From contig JAEXBT010000010.1 of assembly GCA_023393895.1 (NCBI GenBank), forward strand, positions 1-14,500: a stretch of 14,500 nt of DNA, given 5' to 3'. Under the pieces are notes generated by a model that made no database searches, was not told the DNA's origin, and worked only from the letters and a program-made list of their open reading frames with translations. Of the stretch, positions 8,696 to 14,500 are shown one piece after another; position 1 is the first letter of the stretch; every line of letters starts with the position of its first letter. This stretch comes from Pseudomonadota bacterium. Its GTDB lineage: Bacteria; Pseudomonadota; Gammaproteobacteria; Xanthomonadales; Xanthomonadaceae. The translations under genes were made by a program, and so were the position numbers.

Positions 8696-9773
8696 GGCGT
8701 TGCGTGAACTCCCGCATGAAGTCGATCAGTGCATCGACGGCCGCATCCGGCAGCGCGTTGTACAGCGAGGCGCGCATGCCCCCGACCACCTTGTGGCCCT
8801 TCAGGCCCATCAGCCCGCGTTCGCCCGCCGCCCTGAGGAAGGCAGCGTCCAGCGCCGGCTCGTGCAGGAAGAACGGCACGTTCATCCGCGAACGCACCGC
8901 CGGCGCGACCTCGTTGCGATAGAAACCGCCGGAACCATCAATCGCGGCATACAGGCGCCCCGCCCTCGCCGCATTGCGTGCACCGAATGCCGCGACGCCC
9001 CCCTGCTCCAGCATCCAGCGCAGGCACAGCCCGAGCAGGTACCAGTTGAAGGTCGGGGGCGTGTTGAGCATCGAGTCACGCGCAGCGTGCGCCGCGTAAC
9101 TGAGGATGTCGGCACGCGGCTGCCCGCAGCGCTCCAGCAGGTCGCGGCGAACGATGACGACGGTGATGCCGGAAGGGCCCAGGTTCTTCTGCGCACCCGC
9201 ATAGACCAGTCCGTAGTCATGAATCTCGGTCGGCTCCGAAGCGATGCTCGAGCTGAAATCGGAGAACACAGGCACATCAGCCTGGATCCGCTCGCGCAGC
9301 TCGACGCCATGGATGGTCTCGTTCGCGGTCACGTGCAGGTAGGCGGCATCGTCCGACAGGTGCCATTCGCCGCGCGAAGGCACGTCGCGATAGCCGTCGG
9401 CCTCGCCACTGGCGACCACGCGCGCCTCCACATACGGGCGGGCCTGACGCAAAGCGGTCTGCCCCCAGTGACCCGTGATCAGGTAATCGGCCGCCTGCCC
9501 CGGTGCAGCGAAGTTGAGCGCAATCAGCGCCTGCTGCAACGTGGCACCGCCCTGCAGAAACAGCACCGCGTAATCCTCCGGCACCGACAGCAACGCACGC
9601 AGATCGGCTTCGGCGCGCTCGGCCAGCTCGACGAAGGCAGCACTACGATGGCTGATCTCTGCGACCGACGCGCCCATGCCCTGCCAGTCGAGCAGTTCGG
9701 CCTGCGCCTGACGCAGCACCGGCTCGGGCAAGGTGGCGGGACCGGCGCTGAAGTTGAATACGCGATGGCTCAT
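8688..9773 (-). CDS. serC: Phosphoserine aminotransferase
   Basis: This 361-residue PLP enzyme, the standard length for SerC, converts 3-phosphohydroxypyruvate plus glutamate to phosphoserine; the same enzyme acts in pyridoxal-phosphate synthesis in gammaproteobacteria. Signatures are [15 protein letters not shown] at the N-terminus, [19 protein letters not shown], and the PLP lysine in [12 protein letters not shown] (Lys196). The stretch before it reads [10 protein letters not shown], where many homologues have ADMSSNILS, a mild substitution. The start is the family-typical [12 protein letters not shown]. No good Shine-Dalgarno is seen just upstream. It heads the overlapping serC-pheA-hisC-aroA run and lies 63 bp downstream of the FHA-protein gene on the same strand. 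Confidence 0.97.
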   Translation of the reverse strand: MSHRVFNFSAGPATLPEPVLRQAQAELLDWQGMGASVAEISHRSAAFVELAERAEADLRALLSVPEDYAVLFLQGGATLQQALIALNFAAPGQAADYLITGHWGQTALRQARPYVEARVVASGEADGYRDVPSRGEWHLSDDAAYLHVTANETIHGVELRERIQADVPVFSDFSSSIASEPTEIHDYGLVYAGAQKNLGPSGITVVIVRRDLLERCGQPRADILSYAAHAARDSMLNTPPTFNWYLLGLCLRWMLEQGGVAAFGARNAARAGRLYAAIDGSGGFYRNEVAPAVRSRMNVPFFLHEPALDAAFLRAAGERGLMGLKGHKVVGGMRASLYNALPDAAVDALIDFMREFTQRHG

Positions 9774-9800
9774 GCGGCACGCGAGTCAGGAGGATGCCGC

Positions 9801-9829
9801 ATCGCAACACAGCCAAGGCGTGCTGGCAA
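9801..9829 (-). promoter_or_regulatory. Possible weak sigma-70 promoter before serC
   Basis: In the 63-bp gap between the FHA gene and serC, the minus strand reads TTGCCA (9829-9824), 17 bp, then TGCGAT (9806-9801). The -35 box matches consensus at five of six positions but the -10 box at only three. Spacing and location are right for serC, but the -10 is poor and read-through from the FHA gene is an equal alternative. Confidence 0.2.
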
Positions 9830-9836
9830 GCAGCGG

Positions 9837-10631
9837 CTACTTCACTCCGAACCAGAGCAGCGCCGCGAGCAGCAAGGCGCTGGCCGCCGCGGCCAGCAGT
9901 AGCCACGGCACGCGAAACGCGGAGCGAACGGGTGAGGCGGCGGGCAACTCATCCAGCCGGTTGCGTTGCGGTTGCGGTAATGCGGGATCGAACCCCGGGC
10001 CTTCCACCAGATACCGGCAGCCGGGTGAAAAAACGAGCTGGTCGCCGGTTTCCAGCACTGCCGCCTCACATGGCCACCCGTTGAGGCGACAGCCCTCGGC
10101 GCCTGGCTGCAGGATCAGCTCCGCGCTGTGCTCCCCGAGTGGCCGCAGTTCGCCGATTCGCCGGGCAATTCCCTCGACCTGCAGCCCGGCCTCGCCACCG
10201 ATACCGATCGGGGCATGCAATGCGACGGACTGCCCATGGACATCACCGCCATGCCCACGCAGCACCAGTCGGGAGCCCGAGGTGGCTGCGTCACTCGGCG
10301 CCGCAGCCGCCCGGTCGCGTGGCCGCGCATCGGCCAGCTGCATTTCAACACCTTCGCAATGGATGGCGTCACCCACATGCAGGCGTGCCAGACGCTGCAC
10401 CGGTCGTCCGTTGACATGCACACCGCGCACGCCTTCGGCGACATGCAACCAGAGCCCGCGCGCGTCCGAACAGAACTCGATCAGGGAGCTGCCGCCACCG
10501 GGCGTCAGCATCAGGCCGCGATCGAGGTCGGGATCGCGGCACAGGCCGTTCATGCCCGCGTGCAGGGGCAGGTCCGGGTGCTCTTCGCCGGGATAGCGCA
10601 GGATCGGGGGAGATGCGGCCGCGTTGCTCAC
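9837..10631 (-). CDS. Tail-anchored protein with two FHA-like domains
   Basis: This 264-residue protein has three parts. Residues about 10-100 form a first FHA-like beta-sandwich, ending VHVNGRPVQRLARLHVGDAI, the N-G / L-x-x-G-D strand pair typical of the domain. Residues about 120-215 form a second (LILQPGAEGCRLNG, LETGDQLVF). After a Pro-rich linker, residues about 241-261 (VPWLLLAAAASALLLAALLW) are a single transmembrane helix at the extreme C-terminus, so the FHA domains should face the cytoplasm from the inner membrane. FHA domains usually bind phosphothreonine; here the canonical GR...S..H residues look incomplete, especially in domain two (PIGIGGEAGLQ), so phosphopeptide binding is doubtful. 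The start is a GTG at 10631; another in-frame GTG at 10661 is possible, and neither has a strong ribosome binding site. No kinase, phosphatase or secretion gene is adjacent. Confidence 0.75.
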   Translation of the reverse strand: MSNAAASPPILRYPGEEHPDLPLHAGMNGLCRDPDLDRGLMLTPGGGSSLIEFCSDARGLWLHVAEGVRGVHVNGRPVQRLARLHVGDAIHCEGVEMQLADARPRDRAAAAPSDAATSGSRLVLRGHGGDVHGQSVALHAPIGIGGEAGLQVEGIARRIGELRPLGEHSAELILQPGAEGCRLNGWPCEAAVLETGDQLVFSPGCRYLVEGPGFDPALPQPQRNRLDELPAASPVRSAFRVPWLLLAAAASALLLAALLWFGVK

Positions 10632-10706
10632 GCGGGGATTCTTGCATATCGAACGGTTCACGACGCAGCTGGCACAATCCGGCCATTCCCACGCACCACT
10701 CGCCCC
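10632..10706. promoter_or_regulatory. Divergent intergenic region, FHA gene / PHA_gran_rgn gene
   Basis: These 75 bp separate two divergent start codons and should contain both promoters. I looked on both strands for paired -35/-10 boxes with 16-18 bp spacing and found no convincing pair; TTGCAT (+ strand, about 10643) has no suitable -10 partner. No operator palindrome stands out. The assignment is by orientation only. Confidence 0.25.
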
Positions 10707-10991
10707 ATGTCCGACATCGACATCCTGCATCCCAATCCGCTCGGCATGGACCGGGCCCGCAAGGCGCTGGATCAGGTCGCGCTGAAGCTCGGCGAACGTT
10801 TCGGCGTGGAATCGGCCTGGATCGGCGACACCCTGAGTTTCCGCCGCAGCGGCGTGGAGGGCCGGATCGCCCTGGACGAAACGCACGTGCATGTCACCGC
10901 GCAGCTTGGATTCCTGCTGGCGGCGATGAAAGGCCCGATCGAGGCGGAGATCCGCCGCGTACTGGCCGAGAAACTGGGCCCCGCGGATTGA
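10707..10991 (+). CDS. Polyhydroxyalkanoic acid system family protein (PHA_gran_rgn)
   Basis: This 94-residue protein matches the small PHA_gran_rgn family in length and pattern: an N-terminal HPNPLGMDRARKALDQVA helix, then WIGDTLSFRRSGVEGRIAL and the VHVTAQLGFLLAAMKGPIE core, ending in a charged helix. Members occur near polyhydroxyalkanoate genes in some bacteria and in many others without PHA synthesis; the molecular role is not well established. No PHA synthase or phasin gene is in the window. The start MSDIDILHPNP at 10707 is the only sensible one, although the frame is open much further upstream, through sequence that codes for the FHA protein on the other strand. It is divergent from that gene and ends 10 bp before the tRNA-Val promoter. 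Confidence 0.85.
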   Translation: MSDIDILHPNPLGMDRARKALDQVALKLGERFGVESAWIGDTLSFRRSGVEGRIALDETHVHVTAQLGFLLAAMKGPIEAEIRRVLAEKLGPAD

Positions 10992-11000
10992 ATGGCGGGC

Positions 11001-11029
11001 TTGGCAAAGGACCACCGGCTGCCTATACT
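11001..11029 (+). promoter_or_regulatory. Sigma-70-type promoter of tRNA-Val
   Basis: TTGGCA (11001-11006) and TATACT (11024-11029) are each one mismatch from consensus and are separated by exactly 17 bp. Transcription would start at about 11036, some 7 bp before the mature tRNA-Val 5' end. This is the best promoter in the window and agrees with a highly expressed stable-RNA gene. Confidence 0.85.
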
Positions 11030-11042
11030 TTGCAGCCCTTCG

Positions 11043-11117
11043 GGGCGATTAGCTCAGCGGTAGAGCGCCGCCTTCACACGGCGTAGGTCGCAAGTTCGAT
11101 CCTTGCATCGCCCACCA
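11043..11117 (+). tRNA. tRNA-Val(CAC)
   Basis: The 75-nt sequence folds as a standard class I tRNA: acceptor GGGCGAT/ATCGCCC, D-arm GCTC-AGCGGTA-GAGC, anticodon arm CCGCC-TTCACAC-GGCGT with anticodon CAC (11075-11077), T-arm GCAAG-TTCGATC-CTTGC, discriminator A and encoded CCA (11115-11117). It decodes GUG. The outermost anticodon-stem pair (27-43) is C opposite T, a mismatch, so the stem has four pairs. It has its own promoter upstream and an intrinsic terminator 11 bp downstream. Confidence 0.96.
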
Positions 11118-11128
11118 CACGATGGAAC

Positions 11129-11152
11129 AGCCGGCCGCAGTGCCGGCTTTTT
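11129..11152 (+). terminator. Intrinsic terminator after tRNA-Val
   Basis: A perfect 7-bp GC-rich stem (AGCCGGC / GCCGGCT, arms 11129-11135 and 11142-11148) with a 6-nt loop is followed by a T run that includes the last stem base (11148-11152). It begins 11 bp after the tRNA CCA, isolating tRNA-Val as a single-gene unit and separating it from arsC, whose ATG is 24 bp further on. Confidence 0.85.
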
Positions 11153-11176
11153 CATGCCCACTGGCTGGAGGCCGCG

Positions 11177-11518
11177 ATGCGCTACTACCACAACCCGCGT
11201 TGTTCGAAGTCCCGGCAGGCGCTCGCGTTGCTCCGCGAGCGCGGCATCGAGCCGGAACTCGTCGCCTATCTGGACACGCCACCGGACACCGCGACGCTGC
11301 GCGCCCTGCTCGGCAAGCTCGACATCGCCCCGCGCGCGCTGCTGCGCACCGGAGAGGCCGAGTACAAGGCGTTGGGCCTGGATGATGCGTCGCTCGGCGA
11401 TGAAGCGATCATCAACGCGATGGCCGCCCATCCCATCCTCATCGAACGCCCGATCTTCGAAACCGGCGAACGCGCAGTGATCGGCCGCCCGCCGGAGCGC
11501 GTCCTGGAACTGCTCTGA
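11177..11518 (+). CDS. ArsC-family (YfgD-type) reductase, putative glutaredoxin-dependent arsenate reductase
   Basis: This 113-residue thioredoxin-fold protein of the ArsC/Spx family begins RYYHNPRCSKSRQAL. E. coli R773 ArsC uses Cys12, Arg60, Arg94 and Arg107; here Cys9, Arg57, Arg91 (IERPIF) and Arg104 (VIGRPPERV) occupy the same spacing with a constant offset of three, so the arsenate-binding set is complete. The family reduces arsenate to arsenite with glutathione/glutaredoxin, but YfgD-type chromosomal copies outside ars operons often have no proven arsenic role. No arsR, arsB or acr3 lies nearby. A good ribosome binding site (GGAGG, 11167-11171) sits 5 nt before the ATG. Its stop is three bases from the stop of the convergent downstream gene. 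Confidence 0.88.
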   Translation: MRYYHNPRCSKSRQALALLRERGIEPELVAYLDTPPDTATLRALLGKLDIAPRALLRTGEAEYKALGLDDASLGDEAIINAMAAHPILIERPIFETGERAVIGRPPERVLELL

Positions 11519-11528
11519 CGCTCAGAGC
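11512..11528. repeat. Inverted repeat spanning two convergent stop codons
   Basis: The arms GCTCTGA (11512-11518) and TCAGAGC (11522-11528) are perfect inverse complements separated by CGC, and each contains the stop codon of one of the two convergent genes. In RNA from either strand it could form a 7-bp hairpin with a 3-nt loop. There is no T run on either side, so it does not qualify as a standard intrinsic terminator. Confidence 0.6.
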
Positions 11529-13153
11529 GACTTGCTGAGCCGGAGCGCGGCCACGCTGGGCGGCGGCGCGAAGCTGTCGCTGCGCGCATCCGCCCAGAAC
11601 TCGCGGAAGACCGCGTGCGAAGACCCTCCGTCTGCAACCAGCAATTCCCCCGGGTGCAGGCGTGCGAACAGGCTGCTGTAGGCACGGATCTCGGTCGGCG
11701 AGACGCGGCGCAGGATGTGTTCGGGTCCAAGCTCCTGCGGATGTCGCAGGCCTGCCGCGCAGATCAGGTCACGCAGCGCGTTGAGGGTGTTGTCGTGGAA
11801 GGCATGCACCCGCGCCGCCTTGTCCTCGACATCCAGCTTCGTCCAGCGCGCGGGATTCTGGGTGGCGATGCCGGTCGGGCAATGGTCGTTGTGGCAGCTC
11901 TGGGCCTGGATGCAGCCCAGCGCGAACATGAAGCCACGGCCGGCATTGCACCAGTCTGCGCCCAGCGCCATGGTGCGGGCGATATCGAAGGCGCTGACGA
12001 TGCGTCCTGCCGCACCGATGCGGATCCGGTCGCGGATGCCAAGCCCGACCAGCGTGTTGTGCACCAGCTGCAGACCTTCGTGCATCGGCACGCCGACGTG
12101 GTTGATGAACTCCGAAGGCGCCGCGCCGGTGCCACCCTCGGCGCCATCGACCACGATGAAGTCCGGCAGCAATCCTGTCTCGTGCATCGCCTTGGCGATC
12201 CCGAACCATTCCCAGGGGTGGCCGATCGCCAGCTTGAAGCCCGCCGGCTTGCCACCCGAGAGTTCTCGCATCGCGGCGACGAACTGCAGCAATCCGACCG
12301 GTGTGTCAAACGCCGAATGGCGCGCCGGCGAGATGCAGTCCACGCCGACCGGGACCCCGCGCGCCTCGCTGATCTCCGCGGTCACCTTCGCCGCAGGCAG
12401 CATGCCGCCATGCCCCGGTTTGGCTCCCTGCGAAAGCTTGAGTTCGACCATCCGCACCTGTGGATCGCGTGCACTGGCTGCAAAACGCTCGGCGCTGAAG
12501 CTGCCATCGTCGTTGCGGCAGCCGAAGTAGCCCGAGCCGATCTCCCAGACCAGGTCACCGCCGAACTCCCGGTGATAGCGCGATATCGAACCTTCGCCGG
12601 TGTCATGGGCGAAGCCGCCGCGATGGGCACCGAGGTTGAGCGCGCGAATGGCGTTGGCCGACAGCGAGCCGAAGCTCATCGCCGAAATGTTGAAGACGCT
12701 GGCGGCGTACGGCTGCGCGCATTCCGGACCGACCACGATGCGGTAATCGGCCTCGTGGTGCCCGGTAGGCATCATCGAGTGGTTGATCCACTCGTAGCGA
12801 TTGCCGTAGACGTCAAGCTCGCTGCCGAACGGCACGACATCGCTCACCGACTTGGAACGCTGGTACACCAGCGAGCGTTGCTCGCGCGAGAAGGGTGTCT
12901 CGTCGATGTCCTGCTCGATGAAATACTGGCGGATCTCCGGCCCGATCGATTCCAGCCCATAGCGGAAGTGCGCGAGGATCGGGTAATTGCGCCGGAGGGT
13001 GGTCTTCTTCTGCAGCAGGTCCCAGGTGCCCAGCGTCGCGAGGGCGCCGGCCAGCAACAACAACCAGACCCAATCGCGATGGCCGGTGGCAACCAGGGCG
13101 AGCGACAGGAGCGTCGCGACCACGCTGACGATGTAGAGCAGGTAACGGAGCAT
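11522..13153 (-). CDS. Membrane-anchored FMN-binding glutamate synthase family protein
   Basis: This 543-residue protein has two N-terminal transmembrane helices (about 1-21 and 28-45) followed by a glutamate-synthase-like FMN barrel (about 130-470): FNISAMSFGSLSANAIRAL, GAHRGGFAHDTGEGSIS, LKLSQGAKPGHGG, VDGAEGGTGAAP and RIGAAGRI. Three cysteines in the spacing Cys414-x5-Cys420-x4-Cys425 (GCIQAQSCHNDHCPTG) match the 3Fe-4S ligands of GltB/GltS. It lacks the glutamine amidotransferase and C-terminal beta-helix domains of true glutamate synthase, and no gltD is nearby. The family is a widespread stand-alone membrane type whose physiological reaction is unsettled, so ammonia-dependent glutamate synthesis should not be assumed. 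Its ATG is 2 bp after the nucleotide-sugar dehydrogenase stop, so the two are probably co-translated. Confidence 0.9.
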   Translation of the reverse strand: MLRYLLYIVSVVATLLSLALVATGHRDWVWLLLLAGALATLGTWDLLQKKTTLRRNYPILAHFRYGLESIGPEIRQYFIEQDIDETPFSREQRSLVYQRSKSVSDVVPFGSELDVYGNRYEWINHSMMPTGHHEADYRIVVGPECAQPYAASVFNISAMSFGSLSANAIRALNLGAHRGGFAHDTGEGSISRYHREFGGDLVWEIGSGYFGCRNDDGSFSAERFAASARDPQVRMVELKLSQGAKPGHGGMLPAAKVTAEISEARGVPVGVDCISPARHSAFDTPVGLLQFVAAMRELSGGKPAGFKLAIGHPWEWFGIAKAMHETGLLPDFIVVDGAEGGTGAAPSEFINHVGVPMHEGLQLVHNTLVGLGIRDRIRIGAAGRIVSAFDIARTMALGADWCNAGRGFMFALGCIQAQSCHNDHCPTGIATQNPARWTKLDVEDKAARVHAFHDNTLNALRDLICAAGLRHPQELGPEHILRRVSPTEIRAYSSLFARLHPGELLVADGGSSHAVFREFWADARSDSFAPPPSVAALRLSKSL

Positions 13154-13155
13154 GG

Positions 13156-14430
13156 CTACAACCTATCGTCCACTGCATCACGCGGCCACACGGACTTGAC
13201 GTCGTAAACCACCGCCCCGGGCTTGCCGAGAGACCGGATTTCCGTCGCATCCATGGCTCGGAACCGCGAATGCGCAACCGCCAGCACGATGGCGTCGTAG
13301 ACGCCGGTAGGCAGCGGCGCAACCAGGTCGATCCCGAACTCCGCGCGCGCCGTTTCCGCGTTCGCCCAAGGATCATGCACGTCCACCTGGGTTCCGGCCT
13401 CCTGCAGCACGGTGATGACATCGCGGACCTTGCTGTTGCGCAGGTCCGGGCAATCCTCCTTGAAGGTCAATCCGAGTACCAGCACCCGCGCCGCTGCCGC
13501 ATCGATGCCGCCCTCGCCCAGCATCGCCAGCACCCGCTGGGCCACGTGCATGCCAACCGTGTTGTTGATGCGACGCGCGGTATCGATCAGCTTGGGCTGG
13601 ATGCCTGCCGCCTGCGCACGAACGATCAGGTAATACGGATCCACGCCGATGCAGTGCCCGCCGACCAAGCCGGGTCGGAACGGCAGGAAGTTCCACTTGG
13701 TGCCGGCCGCTTTCAGCACATCGTCGGTATCGATACCGAGACGGTCGAAGACCAGCGCGATTTCGTTGACCAGCGCGATGTTCACGTCGCGCTGGATGTT
13801 CTCGATCACCTTCGCCGCTTCGGCCACCCGGATCGAGGGCGCACGATGGGTACCGGCGAGGATGATCCGTGCGTACAGCGCGTCGACGAAGGCGGCAGTC
13901 TCCGCATCCGAGCCGGACGTCACCTTGACGATATCGGGAAGGCGGCGCGCGTGATCGCCTGGATTGACCCGCTCCGGGCTGTAGCCGCAGTGGAAATCCA
14001 CATTGAAGCGCAGGCCCGAGCCGCACTCGAGGATCGGCACGCAGATCTCCTCCGTGGTGCCGGGATACACCGTCGACTCGTAGATCACGATATCGCCACG
14101 CTTGAGGCGCGATGCCACCGTTTCACTTGCGGCCATCAGCGGGCCAAGGTCCGGATGCTGCGCCTCGTCGATCGGCGTGGGCACGGTGACGATGAAGACG
14201 TCGCGGTCGTCGAGCGCGGCGGGATCAGCACTCAGGCGCAGATGAGGCTGGGCCAGCTCCGCGTCCGGCACTTCGCGGGTGCGGTCATGCCCCTCAGCGA
14301 GCTCCGCAACGCGCGAGGCATCGATATCGAAGCCGACCGTGTCAATCAGGCGTCCGAACTCCACCGCCAGGGGCAGACCCACATAGCCGAGGCCGATGAT
14401 GCCGATGCGTGCGTTGGCGGGGTCGCGCAT
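13156..14430 (-). CDS. TviB/WbpO-type nucleotide-sugar (UDP-N-acetylhexosamine) dehydrogenase
   Basis: This 424-residue cytoplasmic enzyme of the UDP-glucose/GDP-mannose dehydrogenase family oxidises C6 of a nucleotide sugar to a uronic acid using two NAD+. Residues 8-18 hold the Rossmann motif (RIGIIGLGYVG). Then come YESTVYPGTTEE, GYSPERVNPGD, VAEAAKVIENIQRDVNIALV, AAGTKWNFLPFRPGLVGGHC with catalytic Cys260, and DPYYL; the C-terminal domain has LTFKEDCPDLRNSKV. The block before the cysteine and ENIQRDVNIALVNE match the TviB/VipA and WbpO subgroup, which acts on UDP-GlcNAc or UDP-GalNAc for capsule or O-antigen synthesis; the exact substrate cannot be read from sequence. Start: ATG 14430, with GGGAG 5-6 nt upstream. 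No partner epimerase is in view. It begins 16 bp after tRNA-Leu on the same strand. Confidence 0.92.
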   Translation of the reverse strand: MRDPANARIGIIGLGYVGLPLAVEFGRLIDTVGFDIDASRVAELAEGHDRTREVPDAELAQPHLRLSADPAALDDRDVFIVTVPTPIDEAQHPDLGPLMAASETVASRLKRGDIVIYESTVYPGTTEEICVPILECGSGLRFNVDFHCGYSPERVNPGDHARRLPDIVKVTSGSDAETAAFVDALYARIILAGTHRAPSIRVAEAAKVIENIQRDVNIALVNEIALVFDRLGIDTDDVLKAAGTKWNFLPFRPGLVGGHCIGVDPYYLIVRAQAAGIQPKLIDTARRINNTVGMHVAQRVLAMLGEGGIDAAAARVLVLGLTFKEDCPDLRNSKVRDVITVLQEAGTQVDVHDPWANAETARAEFGIDLVAPLPTGVYDAIVLAVAHSRFRAMDATEIRSLGKPGAVVYDVKSVWPRDAVDDRL

Positions 14431-14446
14431 GTCACTCCCAGTATCG

Positions 14447-14500
14447 TGCCCGGAGTGGGACTCGAACCCACATACCCTTGCGGATGAGGGATTTTAAGTC
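14447..14500 (-). tRNA. tRNA-Leu(UAA), 3' part (5' half outside window)
   Basis: Read on the minus strand from the right edge: the 3' side of the anticodon arm with loop CTTAAAA (anticodon TAA), stem strand TCCC, a variable arm ATCC-GCAA-GGGT, T-arm GTGGG-TTCGAGT-CCCAC, acceptor strand TCCGGGC and discriminator A (14447). The sequence then continues CGA rather than CCA, so the 3' CCA is apparently not encoded, unlike the Ser and Val tRNAs in this window. The 5' half, and therefore acceptor pairing, cannot be checked. The nucleotide-sugar dehydrogenase gene starts 16 bp downstream. Confidence 0.9.

Noticed and set aside
8688..9773. A serine-metabolism cluster linking serC, serS and tRNA-Ser
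   Set aside because: The genes sit in separate transcription units about 4.5 kb apart with aroA, hisC, pheA and the TonB-like unit between; the shared amino acid is most likely coincidence.
8493..9902. Long open frame (469 codons) on the plus strand opposite serC and pheA, plus similar ones at 5246-6046, 7670-8641, 11615-13207 and 13270-14487
   Set aside because: They lie antisense to well-identified enzymes; high GC with strong third-position bias creates long antisense frames. Their translations are rich in Arg, His, Ala and Gly and show no domain pattern.
11177..11518. Arsenic resistance operon
   Set aside because: Only a lone ArsC/YfgD-type gene is present; no arsR, arsB/acr3 or arsH neighbour exists, so an operon is not supported.

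Overview
This is a high-GC, densely packed chromosomal segment of a gammaproteobacterium. Gene content and protein style suggest the Xanthomonadaceae/Lysobacteraceae: a serC-pheA-hisC-aroA block, serS, a TonB-type protein, a PHA_gran_rgn protein, and CCA-bearing tRNAs next to one without CCA. The family assignment is an inference from gene content; no species is claimed. I see no transposase, integrase or CRISPR array.

Left edge (1-1856, + strand): the tail of an unidentified protein, then a 542-residue BNR_4-type beta-propeller protein with a phage-like C1q/TNF-fold C-terminal domain. It resembles the polysaccharide lyase/sialidase-like BNR_4 group and is the most unusual gene here. Next (1881-4224, - strand): serS, a LysR regulator and tRNA-Ser(UGA), transcribed in that order with very small gaps, so the synthetase and one of its substrate tRNAs may share a transcript. 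Divergent from serS are a TonB C-terminal domain protein (4328-4975) and an overlapping 42-codon single-pass membrane protein (4975-5103).

Centre (5105-10631, - strand): a gene for a tail-anchored protein with two FHA-like domains, then serC, pheA (P-protein), hisC and aroA. The last four overlap by 8, 4 and 8 bp and feed serine and aromatic amino-acid synthesis. This is a shortened form of the serC-pheA-hisC-(tyrA)-aroA-cmk-rpsA supraoperon known in related bacteria: tyrA is not between hisC and aroA, and cmk/rpsA do not follow.

Right (10707-14500): a small PHA-granule-family protein; tRNA-Val(CAC) with a strong sigma-70-like promoter and a clean intrinsic terminator; a YfgD-type ArsC reductase; and, on the - strand, tRNA-Leu(UAA) (cut by the window edge) followed closely by a TviB/WbpO-type nucleotide-sugar dehydrogenase and a membrane-anchored FMN/3Fe-4S glutamate-synthase-like protein. 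No stretch longer than about 105 bp lacks a gene. Nothing amounts to a clearly new multi-gene system. The best candidates for follow-up are the BNR_4-C1q protein, the tail-anchored FHA protein and the 42-residue membrane protein.
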